Counted from the first letter of the stretch, positions 8,114 to 17,189 are shown. The stretch: DNA of 64,000 nt from Kosmotoga arenicorallina S304 (GCF_001636545.1 NZ_JFHK01000004.1:1-64000), one strand, 5' to 3'. Numbers and translations are program-made. The notes: generated from the sequence alone by a model not told the origin.

Positions 8114-9373
8114 TTATTCGCCAGCAAGTACTTTTTGAAGTTCCGCCTCAGCCCAGGCAAGACCTTCGTCAATGGTTCTCTTTCCATTCAAAACGTCTCC
8201 AACCATCTGACCGACAATGGTTCTTACAGAATACCATTCCGCAATGTTGGGATCAACGGATCCTTTGTCAATCTGATTTATCGGTACAACGGCATCCGGG
8301 TGCTGGTTGACATATTCTTTCCATTGAGGTGTTTCAAGTGCGGTCTTCACAGCGGGCATGTAACCGGTTTTGACTGACCAGTATGCCTGAATCTCAGGGC
8401 TAAGCAGGAATTTCATGAACTTCCAGGCGGCAAGTTTCTGTTCTTCGGATATTGTAGAGAACATAATAAGGTCTGTTCCAGCAAAAGGTGGTGCCTGCAT
8501 TTTCCACATAGGTACTGGAGCCCATGCCCAACCATGCTTCCCGGTAGAAGCCCTGTCAACATAAGGCTTGCTTGCTATTGTTTCAATGAACATCATGATT
8601 TTGCCATCGCCAAAGGGGCCATCAAGATAACCACCCTGGGCATAAGCGATCTTGTAGGTATGAACCATATCATACATGAACTGGAGAGCTTCATGGGCTT
8701 CGGGTGAATTAATGACAACTTTGTACTTGCCATCTGGACCCAGATCCAATATTTTCCCGCCATTTGCCCTCAGGAAAACGACAAAATGGTCAATTGTTGT
8801 CCTGAAGCCCATACCGAATTGATCTATTTCTCCATCACCATCTTTGTCTTCTGTAAGCATCATGGCATCAAAGAAAAGGTCTTCCATGGTTTTGGGTGGT
8901 GTAAGTCCGTAAAGTTCAAAAGCGTCGGTATTGTAATAAAGGACATAAGTGCTCTTGTTGAAAGGAACAGCGTAAATAGTGTCGCCCCAGGTAATCATTT
9001 TCTTAAAAGGTGCCCATACTGCTTCCCACTGCTCAGAGGTGAAACCATAATCCGGATTGTCAATGAAGCTATTCAGTTCCTGAACCACACCACGTGGAAT
9101 AAGCATAGCTGTCCAGTTACCATAAGCCTGCGATATAGCGGGAAGATTTCCAGATTCAGCACTCGCAAGGAGTTTCTGAGATAGAGCTCCATAATTTCCT
9201 ACATAAACAGGTTTGACCACAATATCGGGGTTGGCTTCATTGAAAGAGTTGACAATTTCATCCAAAGTGGCTCCATGTCCGCCCCCCATAGCATGCCAGA
9301 ACTCAATCTCAACTGCTGCCATGGTCAAAACCGAGAGAGAAAGAACAGCGATGAGAACCAGAAGTTTTTTCAT
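8114..9373 (-). CDS. Extracellular sugar-binding protein of an ABC transporter
   Basis: 419 aa. A signal peptide (MKKLLVLIAVLSLSVLTMA) precedes VEIEFWHAMGGGHG, the start typical of family 1 solute-binding proteins such as UgpB/MalE-like ones. Motifs include VVKPVYVGNYG, AVPFNKSTYVLYYNTDAF and AWKFMKFLLSPE. The ligand is probably a glycerol-3-phosphate diester or oligosaccharide, but sequence reading cannot say which. No permease or ATPase gene is adjacent, so partners are elsewhere. I start at the third Met of the open frame (9373): GGGAGG is about 7 nt upstream, and the two earlier Met codons lie before or against it. Confidence 0.88.
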   Translation of the reverse strand: MKKLLVLIAVLSLSVLTMAAVEIEFWHAMGGGHGATLDEIVNSFNEANPDIVVKPVYVGNYGALSQKLLASAESGNLPAISQAYGNWTAMLIPRGVVQELNSFIDNPDYGFTSEQWEAVWAPFKKMITWGDTIYAVPFNKSTYVLYYNTDAFELYGLTPPKTMEDLFFDAMMLTEDKDGDGEIDQFGMGFRTTIDHFVVFLRANGGKILDLGPDGKYKVVINSPEAHEALQFMYDMVHTYKIAYAQGGYLDGPFGDGKIMMFIETIASKPYVDRASTGKHGWAWAPVPMWKMQAPPFAGTDLIMFSTISEEQKLAAWKFMKFLLSPEIQAYWSVKTGYMPAVKTALETPQWKEYVNQHPDAVVPINQIDKGSVDPNIAEWYSVRTIVGQMVGDVLNGKRTIDEGLAWAEAELQKVLAGE

Positions 9374-9411
9374 TCCCATACCTCCCTTATCTGAAGTGTT
9401 TACCATACAAA

Positions 9412-9981
9412 TTATATCACCACGCTATTTGCTGACAAAATTTCCAATACACGCTTGATTAGCTCTGTGGGACTTTTATCGTTGGTAATTAAATAATCGC
9501 TTCTTTTAATGCAATTCGTGAGGGATCTCTGGGCTTTCAAAATACTAATCGCCCTTTTTTTATCAACCCCACGATCAACAAGGCGTTTTAGAGCGATTTC
9601 TTCGGGACAATCGACAAATATGACAAGATCACAATAGCTATCAAGTCCAATCTGATGTAACAAAGCCCCGTCAATCACAACATGCCTGCGGGACTTTGAA
9701 AGGATATCTATTGCTTTTTTCTTGATCAGAGGATGAATTATTCCATTTAACTCTGTAAGCTTTCCGGGGTCGCTGAAAACAATCTTTGCAAGAGCCGACC
9801 TGTTAACGCGCTTTTTTGAAATAATCTCTTTTCCGAAGATTTTTTTAAGTTTTTCCCGCTCTTCTTCCAGTGCTTCATGGCCAAGTTTATCAAGATATAT
9901 GACTTCAAGACCCCGCTCTTTTAGAGCTTTGGCAATCGTAGATTTACCACAGCCTGCTTTCCCTGTAATGCCGATAATCAT
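9412..9981 (-). CDS. coaE: Dephospho-CoA kinase
   Basis: 189 aa. Catalyses the last step of CoA synthesis. P-loop GKAGCGKST at residues 7-15, the substrate-binding LDKLGHEAL, and DGALLHQIGLDSYCD in the CoA domain. Start overlaps the previous stop by one base. panC, another gene of the CoA pathway, is at 63063 but not in this operon. Confidence 0.93.
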   Translation of the reverse strand: MIIGITGKAGCGKSTIAKALKERGLEVIYLDKLGHEALEEEREKLKKIFGKEIISKKRVNRSALAKIVFSDPGKLTELNGIIHPLIKKKAIDILSKSRRHVVIDGALLHQIGLDSYCDLVIFVDCPEEIALKRLVDRGVDKKRAISILKAQRSLTNCIKRSDYLITNDKSPTELIKRVLEILSANSVVI

Positions 9982-10235
9982 TAGAGGAGTTTTGTCCCCT
10001 TTTCTATCGCATTCATCACTGTTATGGCTATCTCGCTTTTAGCTTCTCTAAGTGATTCCAGCTCTCTTGGAGACAATACAGCTACGTCACCTTCAAAATC
10101 GTCCCGTTCTTCAAGAAATTTCATTAATTCTTCCGGGTCGTTGGTGATGATGGTATAAAATGGTACTTCTTCCCCTTCAACAACATATATCCCTTCTACT
10201 TCAAATTCTTTCAGCTTTTCCAAAAGATCCGTCAT
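9981..10235 (-). CDS. Small conserved-looking protein of unknown function
   Basis: 84 aa, acidic, with a short beta-rich N-terminal half (VEGIYVVEGEEVPFYTIIT) and a helical C-terminal half (SPRELESLREAKSEIA). I do not recognise a family. It overlaps pgi by 4 nt (ATGA) and coaE by 1 nt, so it is translated with both; that and the in-frame coding character make it real. Confidence 0.75.
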   Translation of the reverse strand: MTDLLEKLKEFEVEGIYVVEGEEVPFYTIITNDPEELMKFLEERDDFEGDVAVLSPRELESLREAKSEIAITVMNAIEKGTKLL

Positions 10236-11590
10236 AGTTCCAGCCTCCAGTTATCATTAATATAATCTTTCAAGAAGCCTTCATAGCCTTTTCTACCCAT
10301 AAGCCCATAAGTGATTTTCTTGCCGAGTTCTACTCCCGGTTGGTCATAGGGGTTTATACGTAGCAATTCCCCCATTGTCGCTGTTAGAAGTTCGTAGTAA
10401 AGTATGAATTCTCCAACGTTTTCTTCGTTTAACTCAGGAAAAGTAATCGTGAGACTGGGAACTCCATTTTTTGCCAAAGCCAATGCAGTTCCATACTGTT
10501 CGGAATTCAGTAATGTAGAAAGTGCTTTCCCGCCAAGGTAAGAAAGAGCTTCTATATCATTGTGCAAAGCCGGAATTTCAAAATCTACTGAAAAGGTTTC
10601 AAGTCTCAAAAAGGTTATTATTTTATCTTTAGGTCCTTCATTGTAGAGTTGAATCTGGGAGTGTTGATCCACTGCACCGAGGGCTTTAACCGGTGTCTGA
10701 CCGGCAAAAATTTCTTTGCCATCTTTATCGAATTTCTTTCCCAGAGACTCTGCCCAGAGCTGGCGGTACCAATCAGCTAATAAGTAAAGTCTATTGGAGT
10801 AAGGCATCATTACTGAAATACGTTTTCCACTGTTCATAGCGTCAAGATGTAAAAGGGCATTTAGCACCAGTGGATTTTCAGAAGCTTTTTGATTTTTATA
10901 ACGTTCTAAACCTTTTTTTGCCCCACGGTGCAGAGCCTTTATATCTATGCCTTCGGCAAAGGCCGATGCAAGGCCTACTGGTGTTAACACGCTGAACCTG
11001 CCCCCAACATCGCGAGGAATAGTAAGGGTTCTTATTCCTTCCCTTTCTGCAATGACCCTCAAAACACCTTTCTCAGGGTCAGTTGTGAAAAGCAAATGCT
11101 CAGCGGACGCCAAACCTGATTTGTCAAGCATTCCTCTTACAATCAGGTAATTTGCCATCGCTTCAGCTGTTGTGCCTGATTTCGAAATGATATTGAAGAG
11201 CGTTTTTGATAGGTCTATTTTCGATAACACCGCATCGACAAATTCCGGGTCTATGTTGTCGACAACGAAGACGCGTGCTTTACCTTCTCTGTCAAAGTTG
11301 GGAGAATTCCAGTTAATAGGTTTCAGGGATTTGTGGAGTGCTATGTTTCCCAGCGCTGAACCTCCAATCCCCAAAACAACAATATTCTCAAAACTGCTAA
11401 ACCAGCTTGCGTATTTTTGCACTTCTTCAATGTATTCTTCCGTTCCCAGAATTCTGATGAATCCAGGTTGGTTATCGATTACCTTGTTAAGCGCCCCTAG
11501 TGCAATATCTGCCCTTTCCAATATTTCTTCATATGTGGGGCCTGTTCCAATGTTTTCTTTGAAAGCAAGAGAAAAATCAAATTTCAACAC
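10232..11590 (-). CDS. pgi: Glucose-6-phosphate isomerase
   Basis: 452 aa, the usual length of the bacterial form. Interconverts glucose-6-phosphate and fructose-6-phosphate. Motifs: VVLGIGGSALGN, the sugar-isomerase motif NIISKSGTTAEAMAN, DVGGRFSVLTPVG and GAVDQHSQIQLYNEGP. GTG start at 11590 with GGGAG 7 nt upstream. First gene of the pgi / small ORF / coaE overlap chain; apt ends 12 nt upstream and probably shares the transcript. Confidence 0.96.
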   Translation of the reverse strand: MLKFDFSLAFKENIGTGPTYEEILERADIALGALNKVIDNQPGFIRILGTEEYIEEVQKYASWFSSFENIVVLGIGGSALGNIALHKSLKPINWNSPNFDREGKARVFVVDNIDPEFVDAVLSKIDLSKTLFNIISKSGTTAEAMANYLIVRGMLDKSGLASAEHLLFTTDPEKGVLRVIAEREGIRTLTIPRDVGGRFSVLTPVGLASAFAEGIDIKALHRGAKKGLERYKNQKASENPLVLNALLHLDAMNSGKRISVMMPYSNRLYLLADWYRQLWAESLGKKFDKDGKEIFAGQTPVKALGAVDQHSQIQLYNEGPKDKIITFLRLETFSVDFEIPALHNDIEALSYLGGKALSTLLNSEQYGTALALAKNGVPSLTITFPELNEENVGEFILYYELLTATMGELLRINPYDQPGVELGKKITYGLMGRKGYEGFLKDYINDNWRLEL

Positions 11591-11602
11591 ATTACCACTC
11601 CC

Positions 11603-12115
11603 TCAATATGTTATCAAGGCTTTCACCTGATAGTCTTTAAGCTTTTTTCTGGGTTCAAGGAATGAGAGTTCAATTAACGTAAGAATTCCGGCAACCTCTC
11701 CTCCAGCTTCTTCAATCATCTCAGCAATCGCCTTGATAGTGCCACCTGTCGCAAGGACATCGTCGAGAATCAGGACTTTATTTCTTTCTACAATGGCATC
11801 TTTGTGCATTTCAAGGGCTGCTTCCCCATATTCAAGGGAATATGACTTTGATATCACCTTGTATGGGAGTTTACCGGGTTTTCTAATGGGAATGAATCCT
11901 TTTCCCATTTCAAGAGCAAGCGGGGCAGCAAAGATAAAGCCGCGTGCTTCTGGCGCTACTATTAGATCAAAATCCCAAAAAGATGCCGCGTTTTTCAACA
12001 GTTCGATGCTCTCCTTGAAAGCCTCAGGGTCCCTTAACAATGGAGTGACATCTTTGAAAATAATCCCCGGTTTTGGAAAATCCGGAATATCACGAATGAA
12101 GTGCTTTAAATCCAT
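11603..12115 (-). CDS. apt: Adenine phosphoribosyltransferase
   Basis: 170 aa, standard length. Salvages adenine to AMP using PRPP. IRDIPDFPKPGIIFKDVTPLL at the N-terminus and the PRPP loop VLILDDVLATGGTI are diagnostic. Clear ribosome site GGAGGAG. Head of the minus-strand apt-pgi-coaE run, divergent from the hydrogenase operon. Confidence 0.96.
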   Translation of the reverse strand: MDLKHFIRDIPDFPKPGIIFKDVTPLLRDPEAFKESIELLKNAASFWDFDLIVAPEARGFIFAAPLALEMGKGFIPIRKPGKLPYKVISKSYSLEYGEAALEMHKDAIVERNKVLILDDVLATGGTIKAIAEMIEEAGGEVAGILTLIELSFLEPRKKLKDYQVKALITY

Positions 12116-12192
12116 TCTATCTCCTCCTCGGATGTCTTTACCAACAACGCTTATTTTAACATAAGCTCCGAACTATTTCTAAGTCTTCATGT

Positions 12193-12198
12193 TATAAT
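12193..12198 (+). promoter_or_regulatory. -10 element of the hydrogenase operon
   Basis: TATAAT at 12193-12198, 45 nt before the TTG start of hydC. The -35 position is poor (GAACTA with a 17-nt spacer), so an activator may be needed. Only the -10 is convincing. Confidence 0.5.
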
Positions 12199-12242
12199 CC
12201 AAGTGAAAAAAATAACTTATCACATAGAAGGAGGTGCCTCAT

Positions 12243-12734
12243 TTGCCTTCAACAAAATGCGAGGGACATGAAATGCTTTATGCCGAGTTGGATAAATACA
12301 TTAACTCGGTCAAAGACCAACCAGGAGTTCTTATCAACGTGCTTCACAGAGCCCAGGAGCTTTTTGGCTATCTTTCCGAAGAAACCCAGCAGTACGTTGC
12401 CGAGAAGCTCAACCTTCCTCTCAGCCAGGTGTATGGCGTTGTAACCTTTTATAACTTTTTCAGCACAAAACCAAAAGGGAAACACCAAGTAAAGGTTTGC
12501 CTTGGTACCGCCTGTTATGTCAAAGGCGCGGACAGAGTGCTTGAAAGGCTGAAGGAAGAGCTTGGCGTGGAACTTGATGAACCTACAAAAGACGGGAATT
12601 TTTCTATTCATGCCGTAAGGTGTCTTGGTGCCTGTAGCATGGCCCCGGTCGTGCTCGTTGGCGAAAGAGATTTTTATGGCAAGGTAACACCTGATGAGGT
12701 TAGCAAAATTATCAATAAATACAAGGAGGAATGA
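12243..12734 (+). CDS. hydC: NuoE-like subunit of the [FeFe]-hydrogenase (HydC)
   Basis: 163 aa. Thioredoxin-like [2Fe-2S] protein, like NuoE. Four ligand cysteines are visible: CLGTACYVKG and CLGACSMAP. In Thermotoga the HydABC complex uses NADH and reduced ferredoxin together to make H2. I start at TTG 12243 because AAGGAGG lies 8 nt upstream; the GTG at 12234 lies inside that site. Followed by genes for a small 2Fe-2S protein and HydB with gaps of 3 and 16 nt, so one operon; hydA is not here but at 36479. Confidence 0.9.
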   Translation: MPSTKCEGHEMLYAELDKYINSVKDQPGVLINVLHRAQELFGYLSEETQQYVAEKLNLPLSQVYGVVTFYNFFSTKPKGKHQVKVCLGTACYVKGADRVLERLKEELGVELDEPTKDGNFSIHAVRCLGACSMAPVVLVGERDFYGKVTPDEVSKIINKYKEE

Positions 12735-12737
12735 GCC

Positions 12738-13115
12738 GTGGGTAAGATCAAGAGCCTTGAAGATTTAATGAAAATCAAGGAAAGCACTTTAAAGGATCTC
12801 AAAATGCGCGATACTGACAAACGTGGCAAGATAATCGTTGCTATGGGTACCTGCGGAATTGCTGCCGGTGCGAAAGAAACATTGAAGGCTATTGTGGACA
12901 TTTTAAGCGAAAAAGGTATTGAAGATATAGCTGTCGTCCAATCAGGTTGCTTTGGCCTATGCGATGTAGAACCCACAATAGAAGTAAGGATTGGGGAAAA
13001 TGAACCGGTCATTTACGGTCATGTTACCCCAAATCAAGCAAAAAGAATAATTGACCAGCATATTTTGGAGGGAAAAGTAGTCTCCGACCTTGTTGTAAAA
13101 CGCGGAGAACTCTGA
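12738..13115 (+). CDS. Small thioredoxin-like [2Fe-2S] protein of the hydrogenase operon
   Basis: 125 aa, GTG start with AGGAGG upstream. The core MGTCGIAAGAKET plus SGCFGLCDVEP is the (2Fe-2S) ferredoxin-domain protein found in hyd operons of thermophilic Clostridia. Only three cysteines are visible (one in the first motif, two in the second). The fourth ligand of the usual fold is not obvious, so cluster type is uncertain. It resembles the N-terminal domain of the next gene's product. Confidence 0.82.
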   Translation: MGKIKSLEDLMKIKESTLKDLKMRDTDKRGKIIVAMGTCGIAAGAKETLKAIVDILSEKGIEDIAVVQSGCFGLCDVEPTIEVRIGENEPVIYGHVTPNQAKRIIDQHILEGKVVSDLVVKRGEL

Positions 13116-13131
13116 GAAGAGGTGATTACTG

Positions 13132-14931
13132 GTGCCTGCTGTTGAAAATACTATCGTTATCTGTGCTGGTGGTGCCTGTATCTCCGCTGGCGAGATAAGC
13201 GTCAAAGAATCTCTCGAAAATACTCTGAAAGAGTATGCCCTTGAAGAAGTAGTGCAGGTTGTTGAAACCGGATGTATGGGTGCCTGTGACCTTGGGCCAA
13301 TCATGGTGATTTATCCGGAAGGTATATTCTATCAGAAACTCAATAGTGAAAATGTCAAGAAAATAGTTGAAGAGCATCTCCTTAAAGGCAGGGTAGTTAA
13401 AGAATTCCTTTACACAGGACCAACTGGTGAAGTAAAGGAAAAACCCCAGGAAGAACTGCCCTTCTTCAAAAAACAGATCAAGATTGCAACAAGAAATCTC
13501 GGTGTTGTTGATCCATTGTCCATCGAAGAATACATTGCCAGAGATGGTTATTTTGCTCTTACCAAAGTAATAAAGGATATGTCCCCCGACAAAGTCATCG
13601 AAGAGCTTAAAAAATCAGGTCTTAGGGGAAGAGGTGGCGCAGGATTTCCCACAGGCCTTAAATGGGAATTTGCAAAAAAGGCTGAAGGCGATGTGAAATA
13701 TGTGATCTGCAACGCCGATGAAGGTGATCCTGGAGCTTTCATGGATAGGGCGATTTTAGAAGGAGATCCTCATACTGTTGTTGAAGCAATGACTATTGCC
13801 GCCTATACTGTTGGTGCAAATAAAGGGTTTATATATGTTAGAGCGGAATATCCCCTCGCTATCGAGCGTTTTTCACGGGCTTTAGAAACAGCGAGGGAAT
13901 ACGGCTTTTTAGGTGAAAATATTCTGGGAACCGATTTTTCCTTTGATATTGAAATAAGAATTGGGGCCGGCGCATTCGTTTGCGGTGAGGAAACAGCCTT
14001 GATTAACTCCATTGAAGGCCAGCGCGGTATCCCGCGCGTGAAACCCCCCTATCCAGCCCAAAAAGGCCTCTGGGGTAAACCTACACTCATAAATAACGTT
14101 GAAACCTACGCAAACATTCCCCCTATCATCCTTCATGGCGGAGATTGGTTTGCGCAATTTGGCGTGGAAGGCTCAAGAGGCACGAAAGTCTTTGCCCTTG
14201 CAGGTAAGGTAAACAATACCGGTCTTGTAGAAGTGCCTATGGGAATAACACTAAGGGAATTGATAAATGAAATAGGTGGCGGTGTACCGAATGGGAAAAA
14301 ATTGAAAGCCGTCCAAACAGGTGGCCCCAGTGGCGGTTGTGTCCCTGAAAAATACATCGATACCCCCATAACCTATGATACGCTAAAAGAACTGGGGACC
14401 ATCATAGGCTCAGGTGGAATGATAGTAATGGACGAAGATGACTGTATGGTAGATGTTGCAAAGTTTTTCCTTGAGTTTACAGTTGAAGAATCCTGTGGAC
14501 AGTGTACTCCATGTCGCGATGGAACAAAGAGAATGCTTGAAATTCTCGAACGGATAACTGAGGGCGAAGGCACTGAAGAAGACCTTGAAAAGCTAAAGGA
14601 ACTTGGCGAACACATTATGAAGACTTCTCTTTGTGGTCTCGGGCAAACAGCGCCTCAACCGGTGTTATCAACAATGAGGTATTTCTGGGACGAATACGAA
14701 GCCCACGTCAAAGAGAAACGCTGTCCTGCTAAGAAATGTAAGGAGCTCACCAGAATTGTTATTGACAGGGAAAAGTGTGTTGGCTGTACTGCATGTGCAA
14801 GGGTTTGTCCCGTCAACGCTATTACCGGAAGCGTTAGACAGCCACATGAAATAGATCCTGAGCTTTGTACTCGCTGTGGCAGCTGCCTTGAAGTTTGCCG
14901 CTTTGGTGCAATAAGCAAAGTTTCCCCATAA
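13132..14931 (+). CDS. hydB: NuoF-like subunit HydB of the bifurcating hydrogenase
   Basis: 599 aa. Domains in order: thioredoxin-like [2Fe-2S] domain with C11, C16, C48, C52; NuoF core binding FMN and NADH (GLRGRGGAGFPTGLKWEF, CNADEGDPGAF, GAGAFVCGEETALI); SLBB domain; [4Fe-4S] site ESCGQCTPCRDGT plus LCGLGQ; and a C-terminal pair of [4Fe-4S] motifs (CVGCTACARVCP and CTRCGSCLEVC). All cofactor sites of the Thermotoga HydB are present, so this is the active bifurcating subunit. GTG start after GAGGTG. Ends the first transcript segment, before the terminator at 14941. Confidence 0.93.
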   Translation: MPAVENTIVICAGGACISAGEISVKESLENTLKEYALEEVVQVVETGCMGACDLGPIMVIYPEGIFYQKLNSENVKKIVEEHLLKGRVVKEFLYTGPTGEVKEKPQEELPFFKKQIKIATRNLGVVDPLSIEEYIARDGYFALTKVIKDMSPDKVIEELKKSGLRGRGGAGFPTGLKWEFAKKAEGDVKYVICNADEGDPGAFMDRAILEGDPHTVVEAMTIAAYTVGANKGFIYVRAEYPLAIERFSRALETAREYGFLGENILGTDFSFDIEIRIGAGAFVCGEETALINSIEGQRGIPRVKPPYPAQKGLWGKPTLINNVETYANIPPIILHGGDWFAQFGVEGSRGTKVFALAGKVNNTGLVEVPMGITLRELINEIGGGVPNGKKLKAVQTGGPSGGCVPEKYIDTPITYDTLKELGTIIGSGGMIVMDEDDCMVDVAKFFLEFTVEESCGQCTPCRDGTKRMLEILERITEGEGTEEDLEKLKELGEHIMKTSLCGLGQTAPQPVLSTMRYFWDEYEAHVKEKRCPAKKCKELTRIVIDREKCVGCTACARVCPVNAITGSVRQPHEIDPELCTRCGSCLEVCRFGAISKVSP

Positions 14932-14940
14932 TTACAATAC

Positions 14941-14964
14941 GAGGCCCTTTCAAGGCCTCTTTTT
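14941..14964 (+). terminator. Terminator between hydB and the second NuoE gene
   Basis: GAGGCC - 7-nt loop - GGCCTC then TTTTT. It lies in the 75-nt gap, so the second NuoEF pair is either read through or has its own promoter, which I cannot see in the 40 nt that follow. Confidence 0.8.
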
Positions 14965-15006
14965 GCTTAGAAACGTGCAACTCCGCGGAAGGAGGAGAGA
15001 AGTAGA

Positions 15007-15510
15007 ATGTCATTTGAGGAAGTCAGAAACACAATTAAAGAGATTTATGAAAAAGTCAACTCCGAAAGCTTAGACGAAAGAGATAATTTAATAAACATTC
15101 TGCACGCTATCCAGGAATATTATGGTAATTATATTCCCCTTGAAGCTGCGGAAGTATTGAAAGAACTTACAGGAAAGCCGCTTTCCAAGATATACGAAGT
15201 GCTGACTTTTTACACCATGTTTTCGACAAATAAAAGAGGGAAATATGTTATCAGGGTATGTAAAAGCCTACCGTGCCATGTTACCGGCGGAGCCGCTGTG
15301 TTGGAATCACTTAAAGATGCTTTGGAAATTGATTATGGTCAGACAACTCAGGATGGTCTTTTTACGCTGGAAGAAAGCAGTTGTCTCGGACTTTGCGGGG
15401 TTTCTCCCGTTATGCTTATCAACGACGAAGCCTATGGAAATTTAACCCCTGAAAAAGTCAAAGAAATCATTGAAGAAATTAAAGAAAAAGAAAGAAGTGG
15501 TGTTAAATGA
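15007..15510 (+). CDS. Second NuoE-like [2Fe-2S] subunit
   Basis: 167 aa, paralogue of HydC. All four ligand cysteines are kept (CKSLPCHVTGG and SSCLGLCGVSP). LTFYTMFSTNKRGKYVIRVC is the NuoE signature region. AAGGAGGAGAG ribosome site before ATG. Overlaps the next gene by 4 nt (ATGA), so the products are made as a pair. Confidence 0.88.
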   Translation: MSFEEVRNTIKEIYEKVNSESLDERDNLINILHAIQEYYGNYIPLEAAEVLKELTGKPLSKIYEVLTFYTMFSTNKRGKYVIRVCKSLPCHVTGGAAVLESLKDALEIDYGQTTQDGLFTLEESSCLGLCGVSPVMLINDEAYGNLTPEKVKEIIEEIKEKERSGVK

Positions 15511-17132
15511 GAAAACCTATCACCATACTTGTTTCTATTGATTCAAACAGCTTGCTTCTTGGAGCAAGGCATTTGAAAAATTACCTGATAAACAGACTTG
15601 AACACTACAATCTCACCGGACTTGTTGATGTTCTTGAAACGGGCAGCCTGGGAAGATACGACCAGGGGGTCCTCTTTCTCTTATTGCCGGATAACAGGCT
15701 ATATGGCATTAAAGATACGAATGATATTGAATTATTTGTTGTGGAGCAACTCCTGAAAGGCAGACCTGTAAAAGATCTAATTATCGAGGAAATCCAACCA
15801 CCCAAAACTGTTGAAGCTAAAAAAGTAACTGAAGAAGAGCGAATAGTGCTAAAACGGGCTGGGAAAATCGATCCTAAGAACATTGAAGAGTACATTGCCC
15901 TTGACGGTTATCGTGGCCTTGCCAGAGCTCTGGAAATGAAACCGGCTGATGTCGTTGAAGAGATTAAGGCCAGCGGATTAAGAGGTCGTGGGGGTGCTGG
16001 ATTCCCAACCGGATTAAAATGGGAATTCACAATGAAGGTAGATGCTCCTGAGAAGTTTGTGATCTGTAACGCTGATGAAGGAGAGCCTGGAACATTCAAA
16101 GATCGATTGATAATGGAAGGCGATCCCCACTCAGTCATCGAAGGTATGTTAATTGCTGGTTATGCTGTTGGTGCCAGCAAAGGGTATGTCTATATCCGTG
16201 GAGAGTATTTTGAATCAGTTGACAATCTTCGCAATGCAATTGCACAGGCTTATGAATACGGACTTCTTGGAAAGAATATTCTGGGCTCAGGATTCGATTT
16301 CGACCTTACTGTAAGGCTTGGTGCCGGCGCTTATGTTTGTGGTGAAGAAACAGCGCTGATAGAATCTATTGAAGGAAAATCCGGCCGTCCAAGGTTGAAA
16401 CCACCATATCCGCCTGTTAAGGGATTATTCCAGAAGCCAACTGTTGTAAACAACGTAGAGACTTTTGCCAGCGTGCCAACAATCGTTATGAAGGGAGCCA
16501 ACTGGTTTAAGGGCATTGGAACCCCCTCTTCACCCGGCACCAAAGTATTTTCACTCTGTGGAAATATAGTAAGAAGAGGTATAGTGGAAGCCCCCATGGG
16601 AACAACCGTTGCAGATCTCATTTTCAAATACGGTGGTGGAATTGAAAACGGCAAAAAATTGAAGATGGTTCAAACAGGTGGTGCTGCAGGTACCTTTATA
16701 AGAGCTGATGAAATAAACGTTCCTCTTGATTTCGATTCATTTAAGAATCATGGCGCATCATTGGGATCAGGTGTTATTTTGGCCATTGACGACTCTCATT
16801 GCGCGGTTGATGTTGCCCTTAATTTAATGGAATTCTTCGCTCATGAGTCCTGCGGAAAATGCACGCCATGTCGCGAAGGAACACGTTTAATTGTCAACAT
16901 CTTAAAGGAATTCAGCAAAGGAAGAGGAACACGTGAGATGCTTGATAACCTTTATAACATAGCCTATACAATGCAAAATTCAGCATTTTGCGGCCTGGGG
17001 CAGTCCGTTCCAGTTCCCCTGACTTCTATGCTCGATAGGTTCAGAGACGAATTTGAAGCGCACGTTGGTGTTGATGCCTGTCCTGTCGGCGTGTGTAAAT
17101 TTGATAAGAAGAAGAAAAAAGTTAGAAAATAA
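15507..17132 (+). CDS. Second NuoF-like subunit, reduced iron-sulfur content
   Basis: 541 aa, paralogue of HydB. The FMN/NADH core is intact (GLRGRGGAGFPTGLKWEF, CNADEGEPGTF, GAGAYVCGEETALIES), as is the [4Fe-4S] site (ESCGKCTPCREGT, FCGLGQS). The N-terminal thioredoxin-like fold is kept, but its ligands are gone: the C11/C16 region reads SIDSNSLLLGA and the C48/C52 region reads ETGSLGRYDQG (S47, Y51). The C-terminal [4Fe-4S] pair of HydB is absent; the protein ends soon after CPVGVCKF with a lysine-rich tail. With the NuoE at 15007 it could be a simple NADH-oxidising module for another partner or a regulator of HydABC. Function unknown. Confidence 0.88.
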   Translation: MRKPITILVSIDSNSLLLGARHLKNYLINRLEHYNLTGLVDVLETGSLGRYDQGVLFLLLPDNRLYGIKDTNDIELFVVEQLLKGRPVKDLIIEEIQPPKTVEAKKVTEEERIVLKRAGKIDPKNIEEYIALDGYRGLARALEMKPADVVEEIKASGLRGRGGAGFPTGLKWEFTMKVDAPEKFVICNADEGEPGTFKDRLIMEGDPHSVIEGMLIAGYAVGASKGYVYIRGEYFESVDNLRNAIAQAYEYGLLGKNILGSGFDFDLTVRLGAGAYVCGEETALIESIEGKSGRPRLKPPYPPVKGLFQKPTVVNNVETFASVPTIVMKGANWFKGIGTPSSPGTKVFSLCGNIVRRGIVEAPMGTTVADLIFKYGGGIENGKKLKMVQTGGAAGTFIRADEINVPLDFDSFKNHGASLGSGVILAIDDSHCAVDVALNLMEFFAHESCGKCTPCREGTRLIVNILKEFSKGRGTREMLDNLYNIAYTMQNSAFCGLGQSVPVPLTSMLDRFRDEFEAHVGVDACPVGVCKFDKKKKKVRK

Positions 17133-17147
17133 GTTTATGGAAAATTG

Positions 17148-17178
17148 AAGAGTCGGGAATCATTTCCCGACTCTTTTC
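17148..17178 (+). terminator. Terminator of the NuoEF operon
   Basis: GAGTCGGGAA at 17150-17159 pairs perfectly with TTCCCGACTC at 17164-17173, followed by TTTTCTTT. Confidence 0.9.
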
Positions 17179-17183
17179 TTTGG

Positions 17184-17189
17184 TATAAT
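17184..17189 (+). promoter_or_regulatory. -10 element before the transglycosylase-glycosidase operon
   Basis: TATAAT (GGTATAATTTC) directly after the terminator and 62 nt before the start at 17251. No good -35 is seen because the position falls in the terminator stem. Confidence 0.5.

Noticed and set aside
15507-17132. Second NuoF as a truncated hydB pseudogene
   Set aside because: The catalytic core is fully conserved, the frame is intact and it is coupled to an intact NuoE gene; the loss of cluster sites looks selective.
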